A DNA stretch of 64,000 nucleotides from Pseudomonas sp. AL03 (GTDB taxonomy: Bacteria > Pseudomonadota > Gammaproteobacteria > Pseudomonadales > Pseudomonadaceae): NCBI RefSeq assembly GCF_029960815.1, contig NZ_JASBRE010000002.1, positions 186,001 to 250,000 on the forward strand. The letters run 5' to 3'. A model generated the notes under the pieces. The model worked only from the letters and a program-made list of their open reading frames with translations, made no database searches and had not been told where the DNA came from. Each line of letters starts with the position of its first letter. Positions within the stretch are counted from its first letter, which is position 1. Positions 36,097-44,885 of the stretch are shown in pieces. A program made the translations under genes and the position numbers.

Positions 36097-36281
36097 TTAG
36101 CTGAGACGAGCCGCACCAACGTGATCTGCACCATCCTCAGCTACCTTGGCTGCGCCGGTGTGATCGAAGCCGTCGGAGCGACTTTGGCAGCACCGGAGCG
36201 ATCAAAAATTTCAGAAGCAAGTTTGGCAGCGCCGGTGCGATCGGAGCCATCGGCGGCGAAGGTGTTAGCGGGTTTGGGTGA
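36097..36281 (-). pseudogene. Remnant of a short-repeat exported protein
   Basis: Directly after the DUF2790 stop, and in the same frame, the sequence encodes repeats of the type ADGSDRTGAAKLASEIFDRS and GAAKVA. After one frame change it continues DHTGAAKVAEDGADHVGAAR and stops at 36097. Pseudomonads often carry small exported proteins built from such (E/D)GxDRxGAxxVA repeats. Here no start codon or signal peptide precedes the repeats, so only the C-terminal part survives. Confidence 0.65.
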
Positions 36282-36545
36282 TTAGCCGTTAGAGCAGCCG
36301 TTACCCATAACGCTGTAGCGCAGAATGTGGCGTTGACCTTTGGAATCGTCGTATTCCATTTTCGCCGGAACAACTTCACAGGTGTTCGGGATTTCGCTCA
36401 TGGAGATAACTTTGGCGATGTCCAGATGAGTGGAGTAAGTGTATTCCTCGATGGCGGGTTGTTGCTGCGCGACATCAGTCGGGACCTCGTCTGCCATGGC
36501 GGTTGCGCACAGGCTGCTGAGGGCCAGAACTAATAAAGCTTTCAT
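36282..36545 (-). CDS. Exported DUF2790 protein
   Basis: An 87-residue periplasmic protein. The signal peptide is MKALLVLALSSLCATAMA; the mature part reads YTYSTHLDIAKVISMSEIPN and ends RHILRYSVMGNGCSNG, the usual DUF2790 layout with two cysteines (CEVVPAKM and GNGC) that could form a disulfide. The ATG at 36545 has an AAGG site. DUF2790 proteins are common in pseudomonads, often several per genome; some are metal-induced, but their function is unknown. Confidence 0.88.
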   Translation of the reverse strand: MKALLVLALSSLCATAMADEVPTDVAQQQPAIEEYTYSTHLDIAKVISMSEIPNTCEVVPAKMEYDDSKGQRHILRYSVMGNGCSNG

Positions 36546-36786
36546 TTCAAATTTACCTTTTGGAGGTCGAGTGGGGTCACGCAACCTTTTTGGGGTTGCG
36601 TGTAGAACTTAAGTGCTAGGTTTTGGATTAACTGCCTTCGTGGGGGCTGCAACTGGGTTAATCACGTTGCCTTGTTGGCGAGGCTGATTTTAGGCGGGGG
36701 GGCTGCATTCATATAGGAGGGCTTTTGATAAACACCTTTGACAGATTTCGTAACAATCGTTGGAAGACAGCTGGCGACGCACGGCG

Positions 36787-36920
36787 TGTAGCAGCTGGCG
36801 AAGCCTGCGTTCGGCTGCGAAGCAGTCGTAAACCCCGCTAAACGCGGTCTACCTGACACACCGCAATTGCTGATTTTACGACTGCTTCGCAGCCGAACGC
36901 AGGCTTCGCCAGCTGCTACA
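36787..36920. repeat. REP doublet with a perfect 46-bp inverted repeat
   Basis: Bases 36787-36832 and 36875-36920 are exact reverse complements over 46 bp, starting TGTAGCAGCTGGCGAAGCCT. The loop of 42 bases is unique. It is the best-preserved member of the family in the window. The remaining gap between DUF2790 and acs contains no gene. Confidence 0.92.
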
Positions 36921-37013
36921 GATTGGTTTATGGCTGGGCTCCGGTACTCTCTGGAAGAGGCGTGGAAGTTGGGCTTGCGGGGTATTCACGACATTTTGTA
37001 GGGGCTTGTTACT

Positions 37014-37029
37014 ACCATCGTCGAATGGT
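37014..37029. promoter_or_regulatory. Small inverted repeat in the acs promoter region
   Basis: ACCAT-N6-ATGGT, preceded by TTACT, lies 66 bp before the acs start codon. It may be an activator site, for instance of the ErdR/CrbR response regulator known to control acs in pseudomonads; the exact consensus could not be checked. Confidence 0.35.
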
Positions 37030-37094
37030 TCTATAGGCCCAGCCCGGCTAAAACAGGGTCATACAAAAACAACTATTCCACCGAGGTAAGAAAG

Positions 37095-39050
37095 ATGAGT
37101 GCGGCTTCTCTGTATCCCGTTCGTCCCGAGGTAGCGGCCAACACGCTGACCGACGAGGCAACCTACAAGGCCATGTACCAGCAGTCCGTCGTCAACCCGG
37201 ATGGCTTCTGGCGCGAGCAAGCCAAGCGCCTCGACTGGATCAAGCCTTTCACCACGGTGAAACAGACTTCCTTCGATGATCACCATGTCGACATCAAATG
37301 GTTCGCCGACGGCACCCTGAACGTTTCCTACAACTGCCTCGACCGTCATCTGGCCGAGCGCGGCGACCAAATCGCGATTATTTGGGAAGGGGATGACCCT
37401 GCCGAAAGCCGCAACATCACCTACCGCGAGCTGCACGAACAAGTCTGCAAGTTCGCCAACGCCCTGCGCGGCCAGGATGTGCATCGCGGCGACGTGGTGA
37501 CTATCTATATGCCGATGATCCCCGAAGCCGTGGTCGCCATGCTGGCGTGTACCCGGATCGGCGCGATTCACTCGGTAGTGTTCGGTGGTTTCTCGCCGGA
37601 AGCCCTGGCCGGCCGGATTATCGACTGCAAATCCAAAGTAGTGATCACTGCCGACGAAGGTATTCGTGCCGGCAAGAAGATCCCGCTCAAGTCCAACGTC
37701 GACGACGCGCTGACCAACCCGGAAACCAGCAGCATTCAGAAAGTCATTGTGTGCAAGCGCACCGGTGGCGACATCAAGTGGAACCAGCATCGCGACATCT
37801 GGTACGAAGACCTGATGAAAGTGGCGGGCACTGTGTGCGCGCCGAAAGAAATGGGTGCTGAAGAGGCGCTGTTCATCCTTTATACCTCCGGTTCGACCGG
37901 TAAGCCGAAGGGCGTGCAGCACACCACCGGCGGTTACTTGTTGTACGCGGCGATGACCCACGAGCGCGTTTTCGACTACCGTCCGGGCGAAGTCTATTGG
38001 TGCACCGCCGATGTCGGTTGGGTCACTGGCCACACCTATATTGTCTATGGCCCCCTGGCCAATGGCGCGACCACCTTGCTGTTCGAAGGCGTGCCGAACT
38101 ACCCGGACATCACCCGGGTGGCGAAAATCGTCGACAAGCATAAAGTCAACATTCTCTACACCGCCCCCACCGCAATCCGCGCGATGATGGCGTCGGGCAA
38201 GGCTGCCGTGGAAGGCGCCGATGGCAGCAGTTTGCGTTTGTTGGGTTCGGTCGGCGAGCCGATCAACCCGGAAGCGTGGGATTGGTATTACAAGAACGTT
38301 GGCCAGTCCCGTTGCCCGATCGTCGACACTTGGTGGCAGACCGAAACCGGCGCGACCCTGATGAGCCCGCTGCCGGGTGCGCACGCGCTCAAGCCGGGTT
38401 CTGCTGCACGACCATTCTTCGGCGTGGTACCCGCGTTGGTGGATAACCTGGGTAACATCATCGAAGGCGTTGCCGAGGGCAACCTGGTGATTCTCGATTC
38501 GTGGCCAGGTCAGGCGCGCACGCTGTATGGCGACCATGACCGCTTCGTCGATACCTACTTCAAGACGTTCCGCGGCATGTACTTCACCGGTGACGGTGCG
38601 CGTCGTGACGAAGACGGTTACTACTGGATTACCGGTCGCGTGGATGACGTGCTCAACGTGTCCGGTCACCGCATGGGGACCGCCGAGATCGAAAGCGCGA
38701 TGGTCGCCCACCCGAAAGTCGCCGAAGCGGCCGTGGTCGGTGTGCCACACGACATCAAAGGGCAGGGCATCTATGTCTATGTCACGTTGATTGGTGGCGA
38801 AGAGCCGAGCGAGCAACTGCGCCTGGAACTGAAAAACTGGGTCCGTAAAGAGATCGGTCCGATTGCCTCGCCGGATGTCATCCAGTGGGCACCGGGCCTG
38901 CCGAAAACGCGTTCGGGCAAAATCATGCGCCGGATTCTGCGCAAGATTGCTACGGCTGAATACGATGGGTTGGGGGATATCTCCACCTTGGCGGATCCGG
39001 GCGTGGTGCAGCATTTGATTGATGAACACAAGACCATGAACGTCGCTTAA
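37095..39050 (+). CDS. acsA: Acetyl-CoA synthetase
   Basis: A 651-residue AMP-forming enzyme that activates acetate to acetyl-CoA. Clear motifs are the P-loop [20 protein letters not shown], the substrate-binding [17 protein letters not shown], the hinge [19 protein letters not shown] and the acetylation-regulated lysine in [18 protein letters not shown]. Length and order match Acs. A GAGG/AAGAAAG site precedes the ATG at 37095. It is monocistronic, ended by a strong terminator. Lysine acetylation control is known for the family. Confidence 0.97.
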   Translation: MSAASLYPVRPEVAANTLTDEATYKAMYQQSVVNPDGFWREQAKRLDWIKPFTTVKQTSFDDHHVDIKWFADGTLNVSYNCLDRHLAERGDQIAIIWEGDDPAESRNITYRELHEQVCKFANALRGQDVHRGDVVTIYMPMIPEAVVAMLACTRIGAIHSVVFGGFSPEALAGRIIDCKSKVVITADEGIRAGKKIPLKSNVDDALTNPETSSIQKVIVCKRTGGDIKWNQHRDIWYEDLMKVAGTVCAPKEMGAEEALFILYTSGSTGKPKGVQHTTGGYLLYAAMTHERVFDYRPGEVYWCTADVGWVTGHTYIVYGPLANGATTLLFEGVPNYPDITRVAKIVDKHKVNILYTAPTAIRAMMASGKAAVEGADGSSLRLLGSVGEPINPEAWDWYYKNVGQSRCPIVDTWWQTETGATLMSPLPGAHALKPGSAARPFFGVVPALVDNLGNIIEGVAEGNLVILDSWPGQARTLYGDHDRFVDTYFKTFRGMYFTGDGARRDEDGYYWITGRVDDVLNVSGHRMGTAEIESAMVAHPKVAEAAVVGVPHDIKGQGIYVYVTLIGGEEPSEQLRLELKNWVRKEIGPIASPDVIQWAPGLPKTRSGKIMRRILRKIATAEYDGLGDISTLADPGVVQHLIDEHKTMNVA

Positions 39051-39074
39051 CCCGCCGTTCCTGAGTCATCGAAG

Positions 39075-39107
39075 CCCCGCCCGGCATTACGCCCGGCGGG
39101 GTTTTTT
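39075..39107 (+). terminator. Rho-independent terminator of acs
   Basis: CCCCGCC pairs with GGCGGGG, extended by an inner GGC/GCC pair, and six T follow directly. Confidence 0.95.
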
Positions 39108-39423
39108 CGTACTGATCGGGGAGCCAATAATTATCGGCTTCACCTGTAGGCGATTTCCCACTGTTACCCGCCACTCTTCAAGTAACTGAATGTGTAACCG
39201 TTCGCTCCCATACGGGGCATTGGGAAACGCAAAGCCCCATCATCGGGCCTCTCCAGCCCCCCATTAAAATAAGACCCAACGCTGCGCTTGCCGGATTAGA
39301 AGGGTTTGCCAATAATAGGCCCGCAAATTGCAGCATAGATCGGTTTACTGTCTTTTTCTCCTGCATGAAATTTCAAGGCTGTCAACGCGCCCAAACGACT
39401 TTCTCGGTGCTTGTGTAATTAGT

Positions 39424-39439
39424 TGTCGCATTGAAGAAA
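39424..39439 (+). promoter_or_regulatory. ArgR half-site upstream of aotJ
   Basis: TGTCGC-N8-AA fits the Pseudomonas ArgR half-site exactly. A degenerate second site (TGTCGT) lies at 39455. They sit about 170 bp upstream of aotJ, in a 558-bp gap that otherwise holds the acs terminator and the long aot leader; no further gene is seen there. Confidence 0.75.
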
Positions 39440-39608
39440 TATCGGCTTCGGGCCTGTCGTTAGAATGCCGATCACTCGCTCGTTGTTGCTCGCGTTGAAA
39501 AAAAACACGCGATTCCTACGACGCAGCATCGCTTTGCGGTTTTACTCACTCGCATATTGGGCTGTCGCTCACTCTGCCGTTTTAGCCCTTTACCGATGGA
39601 GTCCCAAG

Positions 39609-40382
39609 ATGAAGAAACTCGTGCTGCTTGGCGCCCTGGCACTGTCCGTGCTGTCCCTGCCGACTTTTGCCGATGAAAAGCCTCTGAAAATTGGTATCGA
39701 AGCGGCTTACCCTCCGTTCGCTTCCAAAGCGCCGGACGGCAGCATCGTTGGTTTCGACTACGACATCGGCAACGCTCTGTGCGAAGAGATGAAGGTCAAG
39801 TGCGTATGGGTCGAGCAAGAGTTCGACGGTCTGATCCCGGCACTCAAAGTGCGCAAGATCGACGCGATCCTGTCGTCCATGTCGATCACTGAAGACCGCA
39901 AGAAGTCCGTGGACTTCACCAACAAGTACTACAACACCCCGGCTCGCCTGGTCATGAAGGCCGGCACGCCAGTCAGCGACAGCCTGGCTGAGCTCAAGGG
40001 CAAAAACATCGGCGTGCAACGTGGTTCGATCCACGAGCGTTTCGCCCGTGAAGTCCTGGCCCCGCTGGGTGCCGAGATCAAGCCTTACGGTTCGCAGAAC
40101 GAAATTTATCTCGACGTCGCTGCCGGCCGCCTCGACGGCACCGTGGCAGACGCTACGCTGCTGGATGACGGTTTCCTGAAAACCGACGCCGGCAAAGGTT
40201 TCGCCTTCGTTGGCCCAGCCTTCACCGACGTCAAATACTTCGGCGACGGCGTGGGTATCGCGGTTCGCAAGGGTGACGCGCTGAAAGACAAGATCAACAC
40301 CGCGATCACTGCCATTCGCGAGAGCGGCAAGTACAAGCAAATCCAGGACAAGTACTTCGCCTTCGATATCTACGGCAAGTAA
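39609..40382 (+). CDS. aotJ: Arginine/ornithine ABC transporter, periplasmic binding protein
   Basis: A 257-residue periplasmic solute-binding protein of the lysine/arginine/ornithine type. The signal peptide is [21 protein letters not shown]; mature sequence starts [20 protein letters not shown], and the ligand-pocket phrase [14 protein letters not shown] is typical. The ATG at 39609 follows a spaced AGG-like site and starts the signal peptide, so the longer frame upstream is rejected. It is the first gene of aotJQMOP-argR, so arginine binding is inferred mainly from operon order. Confidence 0.94.
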   Translation: MKKLVLLGALALSVLSLPTFADEKPLKIGIEAAYPPFASKAPDGSIVGFDYDIGNALCEEMKVKCVWVEQEFDGLIPALKVRKIDAILSSMSITEDRKKSVDFTNKYYNTPARLVMKAGTPVSDSLAELKGKNIGVQRGSIHERFAREVLAPLGAEIKPYGSQNEIYLDVAAGRLDGTVADATLLDDGFLKTDAGKGFAFVGPAFTDVKYFGDGVGIAVRKGDALKDKINTAITAIRESGKYKQIQDKYFAFDIYGK

Positions 40383-40472
40383 CAGTCCCGGCGACAAGTC
40401 CGAAATGGCGCAAGCAACAGGATCTCTGAGGTTTGCGCCATTTTTTCATCCCAACTTTCGAGGACCTGAATC

Positions 40473-41162
40473 ATGTTGAAAGGCTACGGGGCTGTCATCC
40501 TCGATGGCGCATGGCTGACGCTTCAGCTCGCCTTGTCGTCCATGGTCTTGGCCGTTGTTCTGGGTCTGATCGGCGTTGCGCTGCGTCTGTCCCCGATTCG
40601 CTGGCTGGCCTGGCTGGGCGACCTGTATTCCACGGTGATCCGCGGGATTCCCGACCTGGTGCTGATTCTGTTGATTTTCTACGGTGGTCAGGACCTGCTC
40701 AACCGCGTCGCACCGATGCTCGGTTTTGACGACTACATCGACCTGAACCCGTTGGCCGCCGGTATCGGCACCCTGGGCTTCATCTTCGGTGCGTACCTGT
40801 CGGAAACCTTCCGCGGCGCCTTCATGGCGATTCCGAAGGGGCAGGCCGAAGCCGGCATGGCGTATGGCATGAGCAGTTTTCAGGTGTTCTTCCGGGTGTT
40901 GGTCCCGCAGATGATTCGCCTGGCGATTCCGGGCTTTACCAACAACTGGCTGGTACTGACCAAGGCCACCGCGCTGATTTCGGTGGTGGGTCTGCAAGAC
41001 ATGATGTTCAAGGCCAAGCAGGCGGCAGATGCTACCCGCGAGCCTTTCACCTTCTTCCTCGCAGTGGCGGCGATGTACCTGGTGATCACCAGTGTCTCGT
41101 TGCTGGCATTGCGTCACCTTGAGAAGCGCTACTCGGTAGGCGTAAGGGCGGCTGATCTATGA
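40473..41162 (+). CDS. aotQ: Arginine/ornithine ABC transporter permease
   Basis: A 229-residue inner-membrane permease of the HisQ type with about five helices. The EAA loop that contacts the ATPase is visible in PKGQAEAGMAYGMSSFQVFF. It starts after a GAGG site and overlaps aotM by four bases (ATGA), showing translational coupling. It pairs with AotM in the membrane. Confidence 0.94.
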   Translation: MLKGYGAVILDGAWLTLQLALSSMVLAVVLGLIGVALRLSPIRWLAWLGDLYSTVIRGIPDLVLILLIFYGGQDLLNRVAPMLGFDDYIDLNPLAAGIGTLGFIFGAYLSETFRGAFMAIPKGQAEAGMAYGMSSFQVFFRVLVPQMIRLAIPGFTNNWLVLTKATALISVVGLQDMMFKAKQAADATREPFTFFLAVAAMYLVITSVSLLALRHLEKRYSVGVRAADL

Positions 41163-41857
41163 TCTTCGACTACAACGTCATTTGGGAGGCCTTGCCGCTG
41201 TACTTCGGCGGTTTGGTGACCACCCTAAAATTGCTTGCGCTGTCGCTGTTTTTCGGTCTGCTGGCGGCCTTGCCGTTGGGGCTGATGCGCGTCTCCAAGA
41301 ATGCAGTCGTCAACATGACGGCTTGGCTCTTCACCTACGTGATCCGCGGCACGCCGATGCTGGTGCAGCTGTTTTTGATCTACTACGGTCTGGCGCAGTT
41401 CGAAGCTGTACGTGAAAGCTTCCTCTGGCCGTGGCTGTCCAGCGCCACGTTCTGTGCGTCCCTGGCCTTCGCGATCAACACCAGCGCCTACACGGCCGAA
41501 ATCATCGCCGGCAGCCTGCGGGCCACGCCGAACGGTGAGATCGAAGCCGCCAAGGCGATGGGCATGTCACGCTACAAAATGTACAAGCGGATCCTGCTGC
41601 CGTCGGCCCTGCGCCGGGCGCTGCCGCAGTACAGTAACGAAGTGATCATGATGCTGCAGACCACCAGTCTGGCGTCGATCGTGACCCTGATCGACATCAC
41701 CGGTGCCGCGCGTACGGTCAATGCTCAGTTCTACTTGCCGTTCGAGGCGTACATCACCGCGGGTGTGTTCTACCTGTGCCTGACCTTCATTCTGGTGAAG
41801 CTGTTCAAACTGGCCGAGCGCCGCTGGCTGGGCTATCTGGCCCCGCGGAAGCACTGA
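41159..41857 (+). CDS. aotM: Arginine/ornithine ABC transporter permease
   Basis: A 232-residue permease of the HisM type, about five helices. The EAA loop reads ATPNGEIEAAKAMGMSRYKM. It begins inside the aotQ stop codon and ends one base before aotO. With AotQ it forms the membrane channel powered by AotP. Confidence 0.94.
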   Translation: MIFDYNVIWEALPLYFGGLVTTLKLLALSLFFGLLAALPLGLMRVSKNAVVNMTAWLFTYVIRGTPMLVQLFLIYYGLAQFEAVRESFLWPWLSSATFCASLAFAINTSAYTAEIIAGSLRATPNGEIEAAKAMGMSRYKMYKRILLPSALRRALPQYSNEVIMMLQTTSLASIVTLIDITGAARTVNAQFYLPFEAYITAGVFYLCLTFILVKLFKLAERRWLGYLAPRKH

Positions 41858-41858
41858 T

Positions 41859-42983
41859 ATGGAACGCATCGATCATTCATTGCCGTGGAGCCACCTGGGT
41901 AGCGAACGCCAGATTTCGGTGTTCTGTTTCGGTAATAGGGAGCGCAGTGGCGGGCGCAAGGCTTACATCCAGGCCAGCCTGCACGCCGATGAGTTGCCGG
42001 GCATGCGCACGGCCTGGGAGCTGAAAAAGCGCCTGACTGAACTCGAAGCCCAAGGCTTGCTGAACGGTGTGATCGAACTGGTGCCGGTGGCCAATCCACT
42101 GGGCCTCGGCCAACTGCTTCAGGGCAATCATCAAGGGCGTTTCGAAGCGGGCAGCGGCAAGAACTTCAACCGGGATTTCGTCGAGCTGAGCGCGCCAGTG
42201 GCCACCGAGCTGGAAGGGCGCCTGGGTGATGATCCGCACGCCAATATTCAGCTGATCCGTCAGACGATGACCGATGTGCTCGCCGCATTGCCGCCCGCCG
42301 CCAGCCAGTTGCAAGGCATGCAGCGCATTTTGCTCAGTCATGCCTGCACCGCTGATGTGGTGCTGGATCTGCATTGCGACGCCGAAGCGGCGCTGCACAT
42401 GTATGCCTTGCCGCAACACTGGCCGCAATGGCGTTCGCTCGCCGCGCACCTGAATGTGAAAGTAGGTCTGCTGGCGGAAGATTCCGGCGGCAGTTCATTC
42501 GACGAAGCTTGTTCGCTGCCGTGGTTGCGTCTGTCGCGTCTGTTCCCAGAGGCGAAGATTCCACTGGCCTGCCTGGCGACTACCATTGAGCTGGGTGGTC
42601 AGGCCGACACGGGGCGCGCGGAAGCCTGTGCTTACGCCGAAGGCATTCTGGCGTTCCTCGCCGAGCAAGGCCTGATCAGCGGCGAATGGCCAAAACCTGC
42701 GCAAGACGCTTGCGAGGGCATGCCGTTCGAAGGCACCGAATTGTTGTTCGCGCCACACCCTGGCGTGATCAGTTATTTGCGTAAACCCGGTGAATGGATT
42801 GAAGCCGGCGACGAGATTTTCGAAGTGATCGATCCGTTATCGGATCGGGTCAGCACGGTGTGTGCTGGTACGTCCGGGGTGCTGTTTGCCATTGAACGGC
42901 TGCGTTATGCCCAACCCGGTTTCTGGCTGGCCAAGGTGGCGGGGCGCGAAGCGCTGCGTCACGGGCGCCTGCTCAACGACTGA
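41859..42983 (+). CDS. aotO: AotO, succinylglutamate desuccinylase/aspartoacylase-like protein
   Basis: A 374-residue zinc-carboxypeptidase-like protein of the AstE/AspA group. The metal site is suggested by QASLHADELPGM (HxxE) and the later histidine in VVLDLHCDAEAALHMY. The C-terminal half has a barrel-like domain (EWIEAGDEIFEVIDPLSD) typical of the group. In P. aeruginosa aotO lies in this operon but is reported dispensable for transport. Its true substrate is unknown; a role in deacylating imported amino-acid derivatives is possible. It follows aotM without a gap. Confidence 0.9.
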   Translation: MERIDHSLPWSHLGSERQISVFCFGNRERSGGRKAYIQASLHADELPGMRTAWELKKRLTELEAQGLLNGVIELVPVANPLGLGQLLQGNHQGRFEAGSGKNFNRDFVELSAPVATELEGRLGDDPHANIQLIRQTMTDVLAALPPAASQLQGMQRILLSHACTADVVLDLHCDAEAALHMYALPQHWPQWRSLAAHLNVKVGLLAEDSGGSSFDEACSLPWLRLSRLFPEAKIPLACLATTIELGGQADTGRAEACAYAEGILAFLAEQGLISGEWPKPAQDACEGMPFEGTELLFAPHPGVISYLRKPGEWIEAGDEIFEVIDPLSDRVSTVCAGTSGVLFAIERLRYAQPGFWLAKVAGREALRHGRLLND

Positions 42984-43010
42984 CTGACTGTTTTTGTGAG
43001 AACCGACCGC

Positions 43011-43775
43011 ATGTACAAACTTGAAGTCCAAGACCTGCATAAGCGCTATGGCAGTCACGAAGTGCTCAAGGGCGTGTCCCTGAAAGCGGCGGCTGGCGAT
43101 GTGATCAGCATCATCGGCTCCAGTGGCTCCGGCAAAAGTACCTTCCTGCGCTGCATCAACCTGCTGGAGCAGCCGCACGCGGGCAAGATTCTGCTCAACA
43201 ACGAAGAGCTGAAACTGGTCGCCAACAAGGACGGCGCACTGAAGGCAGCCGACCCGAAACAGCTGCAACGCATGCGTTCGCGCCTGTCGATGGTGTTCCA
43301 GCATTTCAATCTGTGGTCGCACATGACCGCGCTGGAAAACATTATGGAAGCGCCGGTCCACGTGCTCGGCATGTCCAAGGCCGAAGCCCGCGAGAAGGCC
43401 GAACACTACCTGAACAAGGTCGGCGTGGCGCATCGTAAAGATGCTTACCCGGGCCACATGTCTGGCGGTGAACAACAGCGTGTCGCAATTGCCCGTGCAC
43501 TGGCGATGGAACCTGAGGTGATGCTGTTCGACGAACCGACGTCGGCACTCGACCCGGAACTGGTCGGCGACGTGCTGAAAGTCATGCAGGCCCTGGCGCT
43601 GGAAGGCCGGACCATGGTGGTGGTGACGCACGAAATGGGCTTCGCCCGTGAAGTGTCGAACCAGCTGGTGTTCCTGCACAAAGGTGTCGTCGAAGAAAAC
43701 GGCAACCCGCGTGAGGTGCTGGTCAATCCACAGTCCGAACGCTTGCAACAATTCCTCTCGGGCAGCCTGAAGTAA
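43011..43775 (+). CDS. aotP: Arginine/ornithine ABC transporter ATPase
   Basis: A 254-residue ABC ATPase of the HisP type. Walker A is [18 protein letters not shown], the signature is [18 protein letters not shown], Walker B is [18 protein letters not shown], and the switch histidine lies in [13 protein letters not shown]. The ATG at 43011 begins the usual start ([17 protein letters not shown]). It energises the AotQM permease. About 110 bases separate it from argR. Confidence 0.95.
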   Translation: MYKLEVQDLHKRYGSHEVLKGVSLKAAAGDVISIIGSSGSGKSTFLRCINLLEQPHAGKILLNNEELKLVANKDGALKAADPKQLQRMRSRLSMVFQHFNLWSHMTALENIMEAPVHVLGMSKAEAREKAEHYLNKVGVAHRKDAYPGHMSGGEQQRVAIARALAMEPEVMLFDEPTSALDPELVGDVLKVMQALALEGRTMVVVTHEMGFAREVSNQLVFLHKGVVEENGNPREVLVNPQSERLQQFLSGSLK

Positions 43776-43887
43776 TCGCTCCCGTTACGCACCCAATTAG
43801 GTCATGCTGCGCCCGCGTGCCAGATGGTCTAATTTGGTTGCAGCCGCTTTCGGCTTCTAACACTGTTTTCGTTTCGGATTGCTCGCC

Positions 43888-44868
43888 ATGACTGCCCATC
43901 GAATTGGTTTCCTGATTTGGCCCAGCACTAAAGCACTGACGCTTGCGCTGGCTGAGGAGGCCTTGCGTGTTGCCCAGCGTGTGCATCCGGACGTAGTCTA
44001 CGAGCTGTCGTTTTTGCAGGCCGAACCGCCGACCGAAGGCGCCTGGCAATTGCCGGGTGAACCGTGGGCCGGCAAGCTCGAAAACTTCCAGAAACTATTC
44101 CTGCTCGCCGATGAGCCGCAAACCTCACTCGCGCCGGCACTCAGCAGTGCGCTGAAACAACTGGTGCGTGCTGGCTGTGTGATAGGCGGTTTGTCTGCCG
44201 GTGTTTACCCGTTGGCTCAACTGGGTTTGCTCGACGGTTACCGCGCAGCGGTGCATTGGCGCTGGCAGGACGATTTCACCGAACGTTTCCCTAAAGTCAT
44301 CGCCACCAGTCATCTGTTCGACTGGGATCGCGATCGCCTGACCGCGTGCGGCGGCCTGTCGGTTCTGGATCTGTTGTTGGCCGTGCTGGCCCGCGACCAC
44401 GGCGCCGAGCTCGCCGGTGCCGTGTCCGAAGAACTGGTGGTCGAGCGCATCCGCGAAGGCGGCGAACGCCAACGCATTCCGCTGCAGAACCGTCTCGGTT
44501 CCAGCCATCCGAAGCTCACCCAAGCGGTGTTGCTCATGGAAGCCAACATCGAAGAACCGCTGACCACCGACGAAATCGCCCAGCATGTGTGCGTGTCCCG
44601 TCGGCAGTTGGAGCGGATTTTCAAGCAATACCTCAACCGCGTGCCGAGCCAGTATTACCTGGAATTGCGCCTGAACAAGGCCCGACAGATGTTGATGCAA
44701 ACCAGCAAGTCGATCATCCAGATCGGCCTGTCGTGTGGCTTCTCTTCGGGGCCGCACTTCTCCAGCGCCTACCGCAACTTCTTCGGCGCCACGCCGCGGG
44801 AAGATCGCAACCAGCGGCGCAGCAGCAGCCCGTTCGAATTGTCGTCGGTGCCGTCCGAGCGTGGGTGA
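43888..44868 (+). CDS. argR: Arginine-responsive AraC-family regulator
   Basis: A 326-residue regulator of arginine uptake and catabolism, not related to E. coli ArgR. The N-terminal domain (about 1-190) is of the DJ-1/PfpI-amidotransferase-like type, with GGLSAGVYPLAQLGLLDGYR at the elbow. The C-terminal AraC domain has ITDE-like HTHs: LTTDEIAQHVCVSRRQLERI and IIQIGLSCGFSSGPHFSSAY. It ends the aot operon and likely binds TGTCGC-N8-AA sites before aotJ (autoregulation) and aruC. Confidence 0.95.
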   Translation: MTAHRIGFLIWPSTKALTLALAEEALRVAQRVHPDVVYELSFLQAEPPTEGAWQLPGEPWAGKLENFQKLFLLADEPQTSLAPALSSALKQLVRAGCVIGGLSAGVYPLAQLGLLDGYRAAVHWRWQDDFTERFPKVIATSHLFDWDRDRLTACGGLSVLDLLLAVLARDHGAELAGAVSEELVVERIREGGERQRIPLQNRLGSSHPKLTQAVLLMEANIEEPLTTDEIAQHVCVSRRQLERIFKQYLNRVPSQYYLELRLNKARQMLMQTSKSIIQIGLSCGFSSGPHFSSAYRNFFGATPREDRNQRRSSSPFELSSVPSERG

Positions 44869-44885
44869 TTCCTTACAAACGCGCC

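Noticed and set aside
36787..36920. The 46-bp inverted repeat was considered as insertion-sequence ends.
   Set aside because: Only 42 bases lie between the arms, too little for a transposase, and related copies recur in several intergenic gaps, as REP doublets do.
39465..39608. A longer aotJ with 48 extra N-terminal residues.
   Set aside because: The added part is not family sequence and would bury the signal peptide that starts at 39609.
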